Shown here: positions 1 through 12,930 of the stretch, in pieces | How positions within the stretch are numbered: the stretch's first letter is position 1 | Layout: each line of letters begins with the position of its first letter | Assembly: GCA_026413225.1 (NCBI GenBank) | Contig: CM048552.1 | Coordinates: forward strand, 138,645,053 to 138,709,052 | Direction: 5' to 3' | Length of the DNA: 64,000 bases | Origin: Otis tarda | Taxonomy: Eukaryota; Chordata; Aves; Otidiformes; Otididae | The notes under the pieces: model-generated | The model's database searches: none | The model's input: only the letters and a program-made list of their open reading frames with translations | What the model was told of the DNA's origin: nothing | Made by a program: the position numbers and the translations under genes

Positions 1-3000
1 CAGTGTTCATCTGAATTGAAGATGGGAAAACATTGGAAAAAAAAATGTGTTCAGAAATATTAATTCAAAATCTCTGAGAGGATATTTCTTTTGTTTAAGA
101 AAAAAAGATGTGAATATTTGTGACGTGAATAGGCTGCGTACAAATATTCACTCAGACACACATTCACATAGGAAGACTTTACAAAGACATTTTGAAAGCT
201 GTATATAGGTTTAATAATCATCTGATGGGGAAAAGAAGTGATTTAGGAGATCAATTACATAGCATGAATATCAATCATCAGCTTTTACTATTGAAAAAAT
301 AACCCCAGCTCATCCACAGTCTATGATATGCTTTCACTCAGTGTAAGTCCAATAACAAGCAAATTGTTGAGTTTTAATGAAATCAACAAGGAAAACAGAT
401 CGTAGTCCATCTTACAGAATTTCCTTAGAGACAATATTAATCAGTGGAAGATACTTAGGATAGGCAGGCTTGGGGGCACACGTGTTCGGTGTGTTTGCTG
501 CTGATCAGCATCCTGCCTTCTTCTGGGTGAGAGGGGCAAGGGTACTGTAATGGACTTTGATCTTTCCATGAACACAGCTGCAACAACAGAAGCTGCTGGT
601 GATTGAGTGCGAACAAGAATATAGATAGGATAATTCAAAGTTCAGTCTAGATAGTTCCTTATTTTAAGTCATTTTTTCTACCTGTGGAGAAATGTAGGGA
701 TGTGTTAATTTGCATGCATAGCAGCAAGATGTACTTACTATTCAGTCTCACAAGCTATATTGGATACCTATACCAAAATAACATTTTGAGTATATTTGAT
801 GGGAATGGGAAATAAACAGAAGCTTATTTATTGTCTGATCAAGTAAGGAGATCTTGTATGCCGGATAGCAGGGTAAAGAACGAGCTGCAGTTAAGGAGGC
901 CAGCTCTGTACACTTTGAAGCAGTTAAGCTCCACCTGAGAATCAGAGAGAGAGTGCATATCAAAACGAAGCTGTGCATTAACTACATACTGGAAAATGTT
1001 CTTGACTGAAAACAGGGAGCTGTGTAGCCTGAAGAGGATTCCAGCTCATATAATTATTCCTCAACAAATATGTGTGTGAGGACTATAAATCTCCTTACCA
1101 GGCCTCTCTACCTCACCATGATGTGCAGGAAGAGATACATACAGAAGTTGAGTTTCAGCAGAACAAAAATTTAGATATAGATCGTTGCCCTTCATAACAT
1201 AATGAGAAGCTTTAAATTAAGGAGAAGTTGAGGGTGTAATGTGCTGAGAAGAAGTCATCACACTTACATTATCTGGAGAGTGTAGAGATGGATGGAATTT
1301 TACAGAGGGTCTGGTGATTGTCATAAATGAAATTGCCTCTAAGAGGGTATAGTCTAGTTTTCTGTGTTAATTTTCCCAGGAAAAGAAACTGAATGCCAAA
1401 AGTTTTGCAAGAAAATAATTGCAAATTCCAACATGAAATGTAAAATAAGAAATCCAATGTACTGTAAAACAAGGAAATGCTTTTGAGGACTTGAGTATTA
1501 GAAACAAGGCATGACAGATTCTCACAATGAGATGATGCACAATATCTCTTTAAAGCACAAAGCAAAAAAGCCTGGGCTGTAATTCAGCACCCAGTCTCAA
1601 ACACTGGGACCCTGTATATGTCCTGCAATGAAAGTTAGGTTTTTCAGAAGAATAATTTACCTAACTCTGTAAGTAAGTAGGAGCTGTACAGGGTTAGCCC
1701 ATAGGAAGTGCTAAACACTAGGCTATACTAGTCATCTCCCTGTCTCTGGAGACTGATTTGGGGCTGAAGGGGAGCTGCCTTCACACAGTTGTGAATTATA
1801 GCTCAGAAGCTTACTTGAAGACTGTCACCTGCAAATTTGCTTTGGATGTAATGGACAAAGCTATTTTATTATTTTCTTTGAAAATATGACGGTGTGATAC
1901 TACATGTCTTTCAAACCACTGACCAGAGGTAAACCTTTGCCCTGTCCCTGGTGTACGCGAGGGAGTTAAATCACACTTTTTCCTGCCTCACTGTGGTACC
2001 CTTTCTATTGGCTTTACAGCTGTGAGGAGGGATAAATGCTCTCCAGGGCTGCTGTTATAGCTAAGCTCTTATGCAGCTGGGAGTACTAAGCTCACAACGG
2101 GGTGAACATGCTTCTGTAGCCTGTTGGTCATATTATCTAGAATAAAGTTGGAGGGCCTGGGTGCAAGGAAAACTAGATGTTGTATTAATGCATTTTATTT
2201 TGAGCAGCACCTAGATAAAAATCAGAAATAATCCTTAAGGCCTCTGTCTTATTTAGAAGCAGAAATAAGTATCCTAATAGTAACTGCTTTCTCCTCTGCA
2301 CTGCAGCCAAAAGATGCCATTTACAAGCACACCCTGCTGACCTGTGTAATCCTCCTGTCTACAGGAGGATTGCTACAGCTGAGACAGTTGAGATTTAGCT
2401 ACAGTGTACTTGACAGAGTATTTCCCAGTGAACACTTGCCTACTCCGTTCCCTAAAAAAAATTAGCACCAAACTACAGTTACCAACACTCCTGAGTTCAG
2501 AAGTCCTACAGGTCATATTCACATCTTCAGCTGGTGATGCCAGAGCTCAAGTGGGACCGGACACTGTATGAAGCTGATGAATCTTGTACTTGCTCTTAAA
2601 TAATGGCACGCTAGATATTTATAGATGGCTGAGATAGAAAAGTAGTAATTTCAATAATCTTTACCTCTTCATCTACAATATAAACAATCTTGGAAGGATT
2701 GGAAGCAGACAAAGATCCCCAAAAGTCTATTTTGAACTACTTTATACAACCTATCATGAAAATAAGGAAGTGCCATACCTACTTATTTTCTTGCATGGGG
2801 GCATATTTCATCCTTAAATTCTGAGAGCATTTTGTAACTACACATTCATGTTTGTACATGTCACTTTCTGTGGTAATGTCAGCCTTCTGTACTGCAATGC
2901 AAGAATATCTTTGCTCAGCTCAAATGCAGCATTCATTGTCGTATCCTTCCTAGGTGATACACCTCAACCAGTTTTAACTCATATTGCATTTACAGTGGAT

Positions 3001-6000
3001 AAACACTTCATCAGAGTGTGTGGCTCTTGTGTGGAACTTTGTAGCTTAGGATACATGAGGAATGCTGACATGGCAGGTACACAAAGAGTCTCTTTAGTTG
3101 TATCAATTTCGTATGTTGTCCAATATGACTTCAGTTCCATCTCTCAAATATCACCTTTTTGTTTTAGTAAAATTATTTTCTGTTTTATTCATTCTCTGTA
3201 GATGAAGGACTAATTTACTCTGCTATTTCATTTTTTCAAACCCTGCTGTTATTGTACTTCAGCTGTTCAACTCAGAAGCCCTGAACAGATGAAATTTCAT
3301 ATTTGCTATATGTGACTTGGGTGCGGGCAGCAGCTCATTGCTCGGGAGCTCATCTGTGAATGTAAAGGAGCTCTGTGAGAAGTATTGGTGATTTGTTAGA
3401 TCACTGTCACTATCTGAGTGCAAAGGCTGAAGAAACCATTTGTCATTCCAGGTAAACTCTACATTTACCATGCATGCTCCCCTAACTCAGTCCTCCAGGT
3501 GTTGCTAAGAGCAGAATAAATGATTGTTCCTATGTGTCTGTGTGATTTAACCTCTCTTGAACTGATGTATTGTAGCATACTAATCATTTGACGTTAGGAG
3601 AAACATAGTTTTTTTATAAGGAAGTACAAATGAATGATTGCCACCAAATGCATTTTGCAGTTTATCTTTGTTTATGGGGAAGAAACAAGTCTAGCTGTAA
3701 TGTCTGAAGACTATTGAGTTAGGCAGGCTTACAGTACTGCAAATCTCGACAAGACAGTGTTGACTTTTGAATGTGGGAAATGTATAGAAGGAAAAAAAAA
3801 AACAAATTACAAGGATGCAGAGGAAATCGAAGGATGACAGAAGTCAAAACACTTGCAGTGAAATGTTACCTAGAGCTTGACCTCTGCTTAACTTCCGTGA
3901 TGTAAAAGTGGTGATGTTTGGTAGGATGTTTCAGTTCTTATTAGCTACGGTTTCAGAAATGTTATAGGAAGGGCTGGATGTTAACCCATTTTTCTTAATA
4001 GTAACCTAAATGTTAGGATTTCTTCCTGTTTATACAGTCACTGTTTTGTTAGAAAAATATGTCAAAAGATATCTATTTGAAGACTCTAATGCTACACTTC
4101 ATTATAGCATTCTTTTCTCTGTCCAATGTGAGGAAAATAATGTGTGCTAGGTGTATATATTGCTGCAATGCACACTGAAAAATTCATGTAACAAATCTGA
4201 ATGCAGCAGCTCCATACTAGCATGTTCCCACTGAAATCAGTGCAGTGGTGAATTAGGCAGCGGTAGTAAACTACACCACCACCATATAGGTTTTGGCTCT
4301 GGAATATAAAAGTGTCTTAGAAGCTGCAAATCAGGAGACATACTCGGGGGGGTGGAATTAGGATACACCAGGGTCTGAGGTATCATGGCTGATTTATAAT
4401 GGAACACTTCCATGTGTGGAGCTGTATCCAATCCTTCTCTCTCTGGATTCTATAAAAAGTGAGTTAAAAGCATGATCTGACACACAGCTGGAACCAAACA
4501 GCAAGTCATAATATTCCCATGCTTCTAAGGACTGCAATCTGACTGTTAGTAGCTTGCTGGATGTTGGTTTGACAAAGCCATGCATTTAACCTCCTGTGTA
4601 AACTGTATCGGTTAATTTTTATTTAATGGGTGAATGTAGTCTCACAAAGAGACAAAAAAGCATTGCTTGATTTTATTTTTTTTTTTTACCATCAGAGATG
4701 GTAGTAAGTTATAGTTTGCAAAGAAAAGCAAGGATCAGTGACTATATAGTTGTTACACTAATTTAGCAGCAGAAGATGTGACAGAGGAATTTTTTATATG
4801 CCTGAAGTGTATTGTTGCCAATAATCTGCCTAGTGTGTTTGCACCTAGGGCATCCTCCTCATTATTAGAAAAGTGTTTTTCTACCAGCATGCCTTACAGT
4901 CACTTTATCACCGTGCTCAGCCGCTTTCTAATTCTGTTTGATTTGATCTGTGTGAATTTAAACTCTGGATGGTGTTGGCACACTAAGCTTTGCAAATCTT
5001 TTTTTGATGGCAAGAAAAATCTGCAGTATTAAACTATTTATAGTAAAAGGTGTTTTTAGCTCTTGCGATATTTTGTGAACAGGTTTCTTATCTTTTATCT
5101 TTAGCACAAACCTATCCCTCACAGTAATGGTCACAATTTCTCTTGTCAAAGTAAAGATATTCAGCAAGATTGTTTTTTTTTTTGTCAGAAGCCCCAGAAG
5201 CACATACTTTCATATAGTAATGCTTTCACAAACTAAATCTTTATCCTGTTTTTGAAGAGCATTCCCATTTTTTTTCACTCCTGAATAATTGAAAGATTTT
5301 AAAATATGCCTTGTTTATTTTTTTTTTGCTAAGAGATATGACAACACATTTGGATATTTCCAATTTCTTTCTTCAACTTTTTAACTTGCTCGAGTCTAGA
5401 AACTACTGTTTTATGTTCTTACCAAAGTGTTCTAGTGATCAAAAATGTCACTTAGATTTTTCTTCAGAATGTGAATAACTGTGTAACATTGAATCCTTCA
5501 CACTTGAACCTTCCCACATCATTCTGCTAATGCAACAATGACCTCTTCTATGCAAAAGTCTGAGTTGAGTTGTGGCTATTTTCAGGTTAAAACCTATTAC
5601 AATAGCTGCTTTGGAGCCAAGTATTCTAATGAAACTCTTGTTACAATTTCCTATATCTATGTCATAGCATTTTCTTGAAAAGTTTCTTAATTTTTTTCTG
5701 TCACCATATAACAGATGAGATATGGTCAAAAAGTCTGACTCTCTGAACTGACTCGCTGGTCTTACAACATACTAGAGAAGATTTTGAAAGACACAGAAAT
5801 GGCTCCTGTTTATAGAAACTGGGCAAAAAAGCATCCTTTATAACTTTGAAAATGTCTCCACCAAGGTTGATCTTTGCTCCCACTACTAACCTTCATGTTT
5901 TCTAGTTCTTTACAAAGTAAGGATAGAGCTAGGAGGAGGAACTGATCTTTGCAGCAAGACGCCTCACGGTCTTGTGCAATCTCTTAAAAATATCTCTTGG

Positions 6001-6120
6001 CTGTGCCATTTGTTCCCATTACTGATATATTTCATTTCAACCACATGGAGTCTGTTCTGCTCAGCCCTGTTAAAGGCACAAGGAAATGAGTGGTGGTGGT
6101 GCTGGGTTTTCCAGTTTGTT
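1..6120. other. unassigned AT-rich DNA, no gene recognised
   Basis: No reading frame here resembles a protein family I know. The longest frame (2848-3201, + strand, 117 codons) is hydrophobic, Cys-rich and has no motif, a length that chance can give in DNA this AT-rich. The 9-11 nt T and A runs near 3790, 4678, 5173 and 5320 are ordinary. The only structured item I could confirm is the inverted repeat at 2348-2371, listed separately. Introns or distal regulatory DNA cannot be excluded by eye. Confidence 0.6.
2348..2371. repeat. perfect 11-bp inverted repeat, 2-nt centre
   Basis: AATCCTCCTGT is followed by CT and then ACAGGAGGATT, its exact reverse complement. As DNA this is a near-perfect 24-bp palindrome. 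As RNA it could form an 11-bp stem only if the loop opens to 4 nt or more. No longer pairing continues outside it, so a microRNA-type hairpin is unlikely. Confidence 0.85.
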
Positions 6121-6612
6121 AAAGGTATGGAGGAAAGGAGCTGGAGAAAGTCCAGAGGAGGGCCACAAAGATGATAAAAGGGCTGGAGCACCTCTCGTAT
6201 GAGGACAGGCTGAGAGAATTGGAGCTGTTCAGCCTGGAGAAGAGGAGGCTCCGGGGAGACCTGATAGCGGTCTTCCAGTACCTCAAGGGGGCCTACAAGA
6301 AAGATGGGGAGAGGCTGTTCAGTAGGGCCTGTTGTGATAGGACAAGGGGTAATGGTTTTAAAATAGAGGGAGGTAGATTTAGATTGGATATTAGGAAAAA
6401 TTTTTTTACAATGAGGGTTGTAGAACACTGAAATGGGTTACCCAGAGAGGTGGTGGAGGCCCCATCCCTGGAAACATTCAAGGCCAGGCTGGATGAGGCT
6501 CTGAGCAACCTGATCTAGTCGGGGATGTCCCTGCTCCTTGCAGGGGGGTTGGACTAGATGACCTTTGAAGGTCCCTTCCAACTCTAACCATTCTATGATT
6601 CTATGATTCTAT
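6121..6612 (+). mobile_element. CR1 LINE, 5'-truncated 3' end
   Basis: This is the last ~490 bp of a CR1 non-LTR retrotransposon. It covers the C-terminal end of ORF2 (the reverse transcriptase protein) and the short 3' UTR. In the + frame at 6171-6431 the encoded peptide includes [27 protein letters not shown] and the family-typical [18 protein letters not shown]. The next codon, normally Trp, is TGA at 6429-6431, so the copy is dead. The end shows ATTCTATGATTCTATGATTCTAT, the CR1 terminal octamer repeat, with no poly-A tail. Severe 5' truncation is usual for CR1. No target duplication is visible, as expected for this family. It belongs to the same subfamily type as the copies at 41.7 kb and 63.1 kb. 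Confidence 0.95.
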
Positions 6613-7735
6613 AAAAGTCATTTTACTACTGTGTGGCCTCCATGAATCCAGACAGGAGGGTAATCCATGTCTCTAGGGAGTACCTAGACTCTTTTCCCTC
6701 TTTTTTCCCTCAACATCTGCTGTCCCCTAAGCCAGACTGTGCCTGCAGAGAAGTACAGGAACCTCCATGCTCCCCAGGGTCCATAGGGTAGAACCATTTT
6801 CCACACAGCCATAGTGACTCTGCAGTGCCAAATGCCTCTGTGGATCCCATGTGGGGCGTGTATGCCATATATCTTTGCTCAAAGTAGCATTAATCATCAC
6901 CCATACTGTGGAAAGATGTTGAACAATCAAACACAGCTTGAAAGAGAGAAAGAAAAAAAAAAAGATCTGAATCAAGGAATTTAAGGCAATTGCTGCTAAG
7001 GTTCAGCCACACAAGGTGCTGCCGTTGGTCCAGTAATGAGGTTCTGAAGGGTGCTTGTTTTCCCAGGACCTACCCTGCCCTCACAACTGCCTTGTCCTCC
7101 CACTGGTATTTATGAATCAGTGTCCATCACACCACTTTTTTTTTTCTACTTCTGAACATATTGAATTGAGTGAGCAATTCTCATGTCTAAAATTTGCCAC
7201 AAACCTTATTCTTCTATTCCTTGTACTCCTTGTGCTCCCAGGTTTGCTTGGGTACCCAGGGCTCCCATTTTAGGAATGGGTATTTTGGGTACCCCTTTTA
7301 GGCTCTTGATTTTTATATCCCTTTTTTATTTTTAGCTGCTTCTTCTGACTGCTCTTCATGGTCAGTGGGCCTAAAATATTTTTTCTGTAGTCAACATTCC
7401 CTGTGAAATATTTCTAGTGTCCATAATGCTGCACTTCTTTCCCTTTCAATTCTCCCTCCTCTTCTGAAGTTAATTCTCCTTCGTGCTTCATAACATATGT
7501 TCCAGAGTGCTTCTAAATACTTCCAAATATCTACATGCCTGAACTTATGTAAAACCTGGTGACACACATAAATAAGTGAATGCTGCTGAGTAATTGTCCC
7601 TGAAGCTATGCATTGAAATGTCTGCTAGGGACCTTTTATTTAAGGTTCAAGTCAGTCTTGGCCAAAAAGAGATCCTGGGATGTTTTTGTGTGAATATCAG
7701 AATTTCATTGCCTACCTGAATCTGCCTGATTCAGT

Positions 7736-7798
7736 AATTCAGGTAATTTCGGGAGTAATTTCAATACGAATTCAGGACGTAATTTCGGAACGAATTTG
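7736..7798. repeat. degenerate ~33-bp tandem duplication with CpGs
   Basis: Two adjacent units each begin AATTCAGG, followed by TAATTTCGG and a further AATTT block (units near 7736-7768 and 7769-7798). The motif GTAATTTC occurs three times and ACGAATT twice. The segment holds four or five CpGs in about 60 bp, within DNA otherwise poor in CpG. It could be a decayed minisatellite or a piece of an unrecognised element. Confidence 0.6.
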
Positions 7799-9469
7799 TT
7801 CCTCACACAATATGGGTGAATTTCATGGAACTAATTATGTAACTAAAGTGATTTTTTTACAACTAATACTGTAACTAAGGTATTTAAGTTGCAAAATTCT
7901 ATATATTGGAGTTTCATTTTGTGGAATACTGTCAAAATATTACCATAAAAAAAACCCATCTTTTTCTCTTCCAAGGCTAAAAACTATGTGAGATATACTT
8001 CAGTGTTATATGCTTTCGTGGTGGAACATTCATTAATTCAAGATGTGGAAGATAACACTAATGAAAGGACTGAGGCCTCCAGCAAAGACCAGGATAACAA
8101 CTGAGATCATGTCTCTCTAACTGTTGGCAGTATATGTTTGGAACAGCAACTAGGTTTGTAGTCTGTTCTTGTCTCTGTTATTATATTTTGAGGTATGTAA
8201 ACTATTACAATTTGAATCTAGAGGTCTATTACAAGTGAGAAATTGATTTTTTAAATGCAGCTAACTTTATCAGTTTTGCTACATATTAATGCAAAAATCT
8301 CTGAGAATTTGTATGGTTTACCTTGTGGAAACAGGTGGTAACTTTATAAATGACTATGTCTAATTATGATGAGTCAGGATTTTGAGCAACTGTTTACTAA
8401 AATATACTACACTATATGTTCCTAGAACTGCAATTAATTCTTTAAAACTTGTAGAATATCATTTTGGCTAAAGACTCAACTTCAGCAATAGTTAGAAAAA
8501 CTAAATCACCATGAACTTATATAAATAAAGACTATTTATTTATATTAACCTAAACATAACAAATCTGGACTACTGTGTTGCTCTAGCTCCATAAAGTGTA
8601 CTAATTTCTATTTCCTCACGGAATTCATGGACCTCATTGATATGGTGTGGAAGAATGTATGTTAAGGGATTGCAAGCCAGTGTTGTAAAACACAGTGAGT
8701 GACGTGACTGTGGACTGTGCTGCTGCATTTGATAACAGATTGGCAGACAACAGAGATAAAGGAGCATAAGCTGACATTTATCTGGGCTTTTGAGAAAGTC
8801 CATCACAGAAGATCGAAAAGCAATGCTAGTAGTTACTGGAGAAGAAGTAAAGCCATGAATTACTTAGTGGGACTAAATAATTTTAAAAAACCCCACTGAA
8901 TAGGAATAAAAGGGCATTATTAAAACTGAAATGTTCCAAGAATCCTGTGACAGGACAAAATTTGCCAAGGACAAAGAATCATTTTATGTTATTTGTAATT
9001 AAAGAAAGTGGTCAAGAATGGACCTCTCAGATAATAAAATAAGGGCTCTTTGTATGTTTCTTTGTTTCTCTCTCTACTGAATAGAAAATTATATAAGAAA
9101 ATAAGCAAATAATAGTGGAAAAAATGTGTTTCAGTGGAAGATGTAACTTTGCTGCCTGGTCTTTAAAAAAGTTAATATGTGTCACCAGCTGATTCTGTTT
9201 AGGAAAAAAGATCAGAAAGGGTGTGCCTCCATTATTGATAGGATGATACTAATCTACTCAGTAAACGCTGCAGGGAAATACTGTGGATTCGGACTTGGGT
9301 TATTTGTTTATTCAAAGGAAAAGCCTAGAAAGTGTTTTCATGGGGAGCTCACACACACACTTTGCATTAATAATTTTGGGATATAGAAGAGGTGGGTTGT
9401 GGAAACAGTCATTCCAGTCAATTTTTCTGGAGTGAGAAACTTTACTGTATTAAAACGCGCTGAGCCAAT

Positions 9470-9534
9470 CTTTGGTTCTACTGAAGTCAAGGGAGAATTG
9501 TGCCATTGCCCTCAATAGGACTAGGATTTAACCT
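9470..9534. repeat. possible ancient amniote interspersed repeat fragment
   Basis: The stretch around ACTGAAGTCAAGGGAG and CCATTGCCCTCAATAGG resembles an old repeat widespread in turtles, crocodilians and birds. Its usual form is roughly ACTGAAGTCAATGGGAG, then the inverted form CATTGACTTCAATGGG, then a GGATT tail. I cannot name the family with certainty. Weaker echoes occur at 13657-13690 (ATTGACTCCACTGGGATTTG) and 44340-44360 (GTGACTTCAGTGAGA). Confidence 0.35.
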
Positions 9535-10439
9535 TATATGTTTATAGATCAGAAATCCTTTAAACAAACACTGCATCATATTTACACAGATCACTAATCC
9601 ACTTCTCTGAACCAAAACACAATTCCACTTTCCTTTTATGTTTGCTTCTTTCTCAAGTGTTCTGGTTTTGTTAGTGTCCCTGTCTCATCAAGCAAAAGCA
9701 GCATTACAGAAAACACCAAGCAATGTCATTCTGTTCACAGTAAACATGCTCTTTTTCAGAGAATTACTCCAAAAATATCACCCTTGCTTTTTATTTCTTA
9801 ATATGCCAAAATGAAGTTTGAGAGTATCTGAATAAGCAAAAGCTTACATCCATTGTATTTTTTTATATTCAGTAAGTTGTACTGGATACAAAATGTGGTT
9901 GTTCCATTTAATATTTGTTCTTAATAATTTCAGGTTATAAAAGATGACATGTAGTTCATCTTTTACTTTAAGTAGCCTATATCATAATATTGCAGTAATA
10001 ATTCTTTTTTTTTTTTTTGCTATTTTTTTTATACTCTCTGAATCTCTTTTTCTGAGATAGCATAACCCAGAGCTTTAATAAACCACTTATCAGTTGAGGA
10101 ACTTATAGCCTTTAAAAAAAAAAAAAAGGAATTTTCTCTAGGAGTAGAAATGAAGACTTTGTGAAGCTCTTTACCTTTTCTAAAAAATAACTCTACATTA
10201 TGTGATCACAAAGGGATTGTCATGACCGTAAAGAGATTTGGGAGTCTATATCATGCGGAACATCAAGTGTGTTATGCACATTAGATATAGATAGCAAATA
10301 GGTTAATCTTTTCATAATTTTCCAGATTTTTGCATACAGTATTATTAACAAGACAGACATATTAAAATCAGTATCAGAAGAACAATAAGAGGGTTAAATA
10401 ATTTGTTAAGAATGCTCATTGCAGTGCGTAACCATCCCA

Positions 10440-12930
10440 AAAAGAATGTCCTACCAATTATGTTGTCCATCCTTCTTCATTCTTTCTAAGACGTGGTGTA
10501 TTTCTTTTATATCATGATGAACGGTAATCAGAGTTCTCTGTCCATTCTTCCAGGCATGTTCCAACAATTGTTTTAAGTCCTCATGTTATAGTAACTTCTT
10601 TGTTAAGGTAAGGTTTATTTCAAAAGAAGTAGGCAGTAGGTCTTGAATCAGAGCATAGTTAGATTGCAATAATTGATAGGATGTGACAGGTGCTGAGTAA
10701 GTAAAATCATAGCCTATGATTTCAATGAAATTACAAACCCAAAAGTTTGGGTAATTTTTGATATCTACAATAACATTGTCAATGAATATAGAATCACACA
10801 AAGTTCTCAGACACACATAATCTTTGCCAATATATACAAATACTGTTTTGGAATTTTCATCAGGATGAATTTCAAAATGGCAAATATTTTTTTTTTCAGT
10901 ATCAAGACAAATGTAACAGTTTGTCATTTATTTTTTTTTTTTCAGGCCCATACTTTATGCTCCAAGGGACAGAGTATAGTTCTGTTGTGATTCAATCCAA
11001 ATGCAATGATTGGGTATATTGTGTATACGGAAGCATTTTATATGGTTAGCACAAAGGCTGTGGCCGTGTTAGTGGTGGAGTCCTAAGTAAAATTTACTAG
11101 ATACCACCAGGATTGGAATTTCTTTTCAAAGTCAGTTGCATTGCCCCAAATTATCTTTCTAATTTCAGTGGGTAAGGTGCCTTCTTCACCTTCTCTTATA
11201 ATTGTGGCTGTAATTGATTACGTCTACAATTGAGCTTGGCTACAACTAACAGCCAGGGAAACATTATTTTGGACTACATCAAGTTTATCTATGATCAGTT
11301 TGTGGTCTTTTTCATTTATTCTTTCCCATTTTGGTAATATATTTGTTAAAAGTTATTGGTTGGTTCCTAAAGCTAATAAGAAAGATCATAAAGGATGTTT
11401 TAGTTTGTTCAGATCACTGGTTGTGGTGGCTAGTTTGTTCTTCAATACTTCAGAATCAATGCTATTTAGAATTACCAATCCTGTTCCCAGGATACCAGTT
11501 AGGTCTCTTTTTGTTTGCCTTGGGGTCTATTTCAGTAGCCAGGTTGTCCACTCCTCATAAGAAGTTTTTAGGAATCGTGAGCAAGGTGGCTGGACTCCTG
11601 AAATGTGGTTTTGTATGAGTAATTCAATCAATTTGAGAGACTACAATGTATTGAACAGCATTTGTTGTTGACCTGTATTTCTGATTACATATGGTCCAAT
11701 TTCAGAAATTTTGGGGTTAATTATGATGTATGGTTTGGTATTAGGAGTGGTAACATTTATTTTGAATTCTTCTCAGTGTTTTCCTGTGGATTTTGTTGCA
11801 TATGAATTTATAAGGATTTTGTATGGAGGTCAAATTTAACCGATAATCTAATATCACAATTTTCAAATGTAGATAATCTGAAAGCTTAAATATTTTTTCG
11901 AATTTAAGTTTTCAGATCACTCACACTTGAGGTTTACACAGGCATATCCACTTATCCACATGCAGTTCATTCAAAATTCCTGTGAAAGAGAAAAGAAAGA
12001 AATATGCTTGATTGTGGATACAACTGACAGGGTTAATTAAAATGAAGTTATTATCCACCAAGTACTGATTTGATGTATTTTTTCTTGAATTTGAGTCCCT
12101 AATTCTGCAATGTTTGGTATGGTTGCCTTTAAAGGTGTAGCATTGGCATTCAATTGTCTGTAATCGATGGTGAGTTTCCATTGCCTGTTCATTTTTGTAA
12201 TTGGCCAGATAGGATAATTATAGGGGCGAGTGAGTAATAATATTTCACTCCTCTAAGTCCTTCACCATCCTGTCAATTCCTGTCTGTGCTGCAGCTGGCA
12301 GAGAATACTGTTTTGTATTTGTCATTCTAGATGGGGGCAAAGGAATGGACACTTCTAACAAGTTCAGGTTTACAAAATCAGAGTCAGCCTGTACTTGATC
12401 TCTATCACCCCGTCCTGCAAAACTGCATAAGGAACCATCAGGTAGTTTCCATGACCTGCCATATAGCAAAGCAAAGCTTAATATGTTAGTATTGGCAGCA
12501 ACAACTTAATATTTCAGTACAGGTTAGTTTTTTCTCCCTCGGAAGTCATAATTATTTTTGTTGTAGGGCATTCTTTTACAACTCCTTCAGTGATTCCAGC
12601 AACCTTCACTTTGCAGTGACTGGGTTTTATGTCTAGATCCTTATCAGTGTCTTTAGTTATTGCAGACATTTGAGCACTTGTATCAACAAGAAAATCTAAA
12701 TAAACTGTTCTCAGCCCAACTGGGATAGAAATGACCTGTTCAAGATGTTTATCAAAGAGCCAGTGTAGCTAGTATTCGCCAGGCAGGGTGGCTCATTGCC
12801 CTTCCCAGTGACACAAGTTTTTTTTTGTGTGAGATTCTGATAGATCGATTAGGTCTTCTCTCTGGCCCTGGTTTCTGTGTTTGGTATTGATGAAACACAA
12901 GAGTTGTAGTAGACATTTGACATCAATCCA
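10440..12930 (-). mobile_element. endogenous retrovirus fossil (pol and Env-like remains), broken
   Basis: This is an old, incomplete retroviral copy lying on the minus strand. Two parts are clear. A retroviral aspartic-protease active site reads LVDTSAQMSA at 12661-12690, where the family motif is LVDTGA. A start-of-palm reverse transcriptase block with WKLTIDYRQLNA lies near 12146-12185, typical of retroviral RT and close in style to avian class III (ERVL/spuma-like) pol. Downstream on the same strand, about 10440-11600, is a long stretch that looks like an envelope surface/transmembrane region. It contains an open frame at 10586-10927 and a following charged helix-like segment. The Env call is tentative. 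The element is clearly broken, with well over ten breaks, and no flanking LTRs were found. It is likely much older than the solo LTRs at 31-34 kb and 57 kb. Confidence 0.75.

Larger units (their letters stand above)
6613..10430. other. unassigned AT-rich DNA
   Basis: No convincing coding region or RNA gene. Short frames such as 7055-7273 and 9177-9386 (+) and 6727-6975 (-) have no recognisable motif. The interval holds a degenerate tandem repeat at 7736-7798 and a possible ancient amniote repeat at 9470-9534, both listed separately. T-rich and A-rich runs lie near 10003-10020 and 10113-10127. Confidence 0.55.

Noticed and set aside
2848-3201. 117-codon + strand frame
   Set aside because: Hydrophobic, with no motif, no splice or promoter support, and within chance expectation for 64 kb of AT-rich DNA.
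5964-6508. 154- and 71-codon minus-strand frames near 6 kb
   Set aside because: They are the antisense of the CR1 copy on the + strand at 6121-6612.
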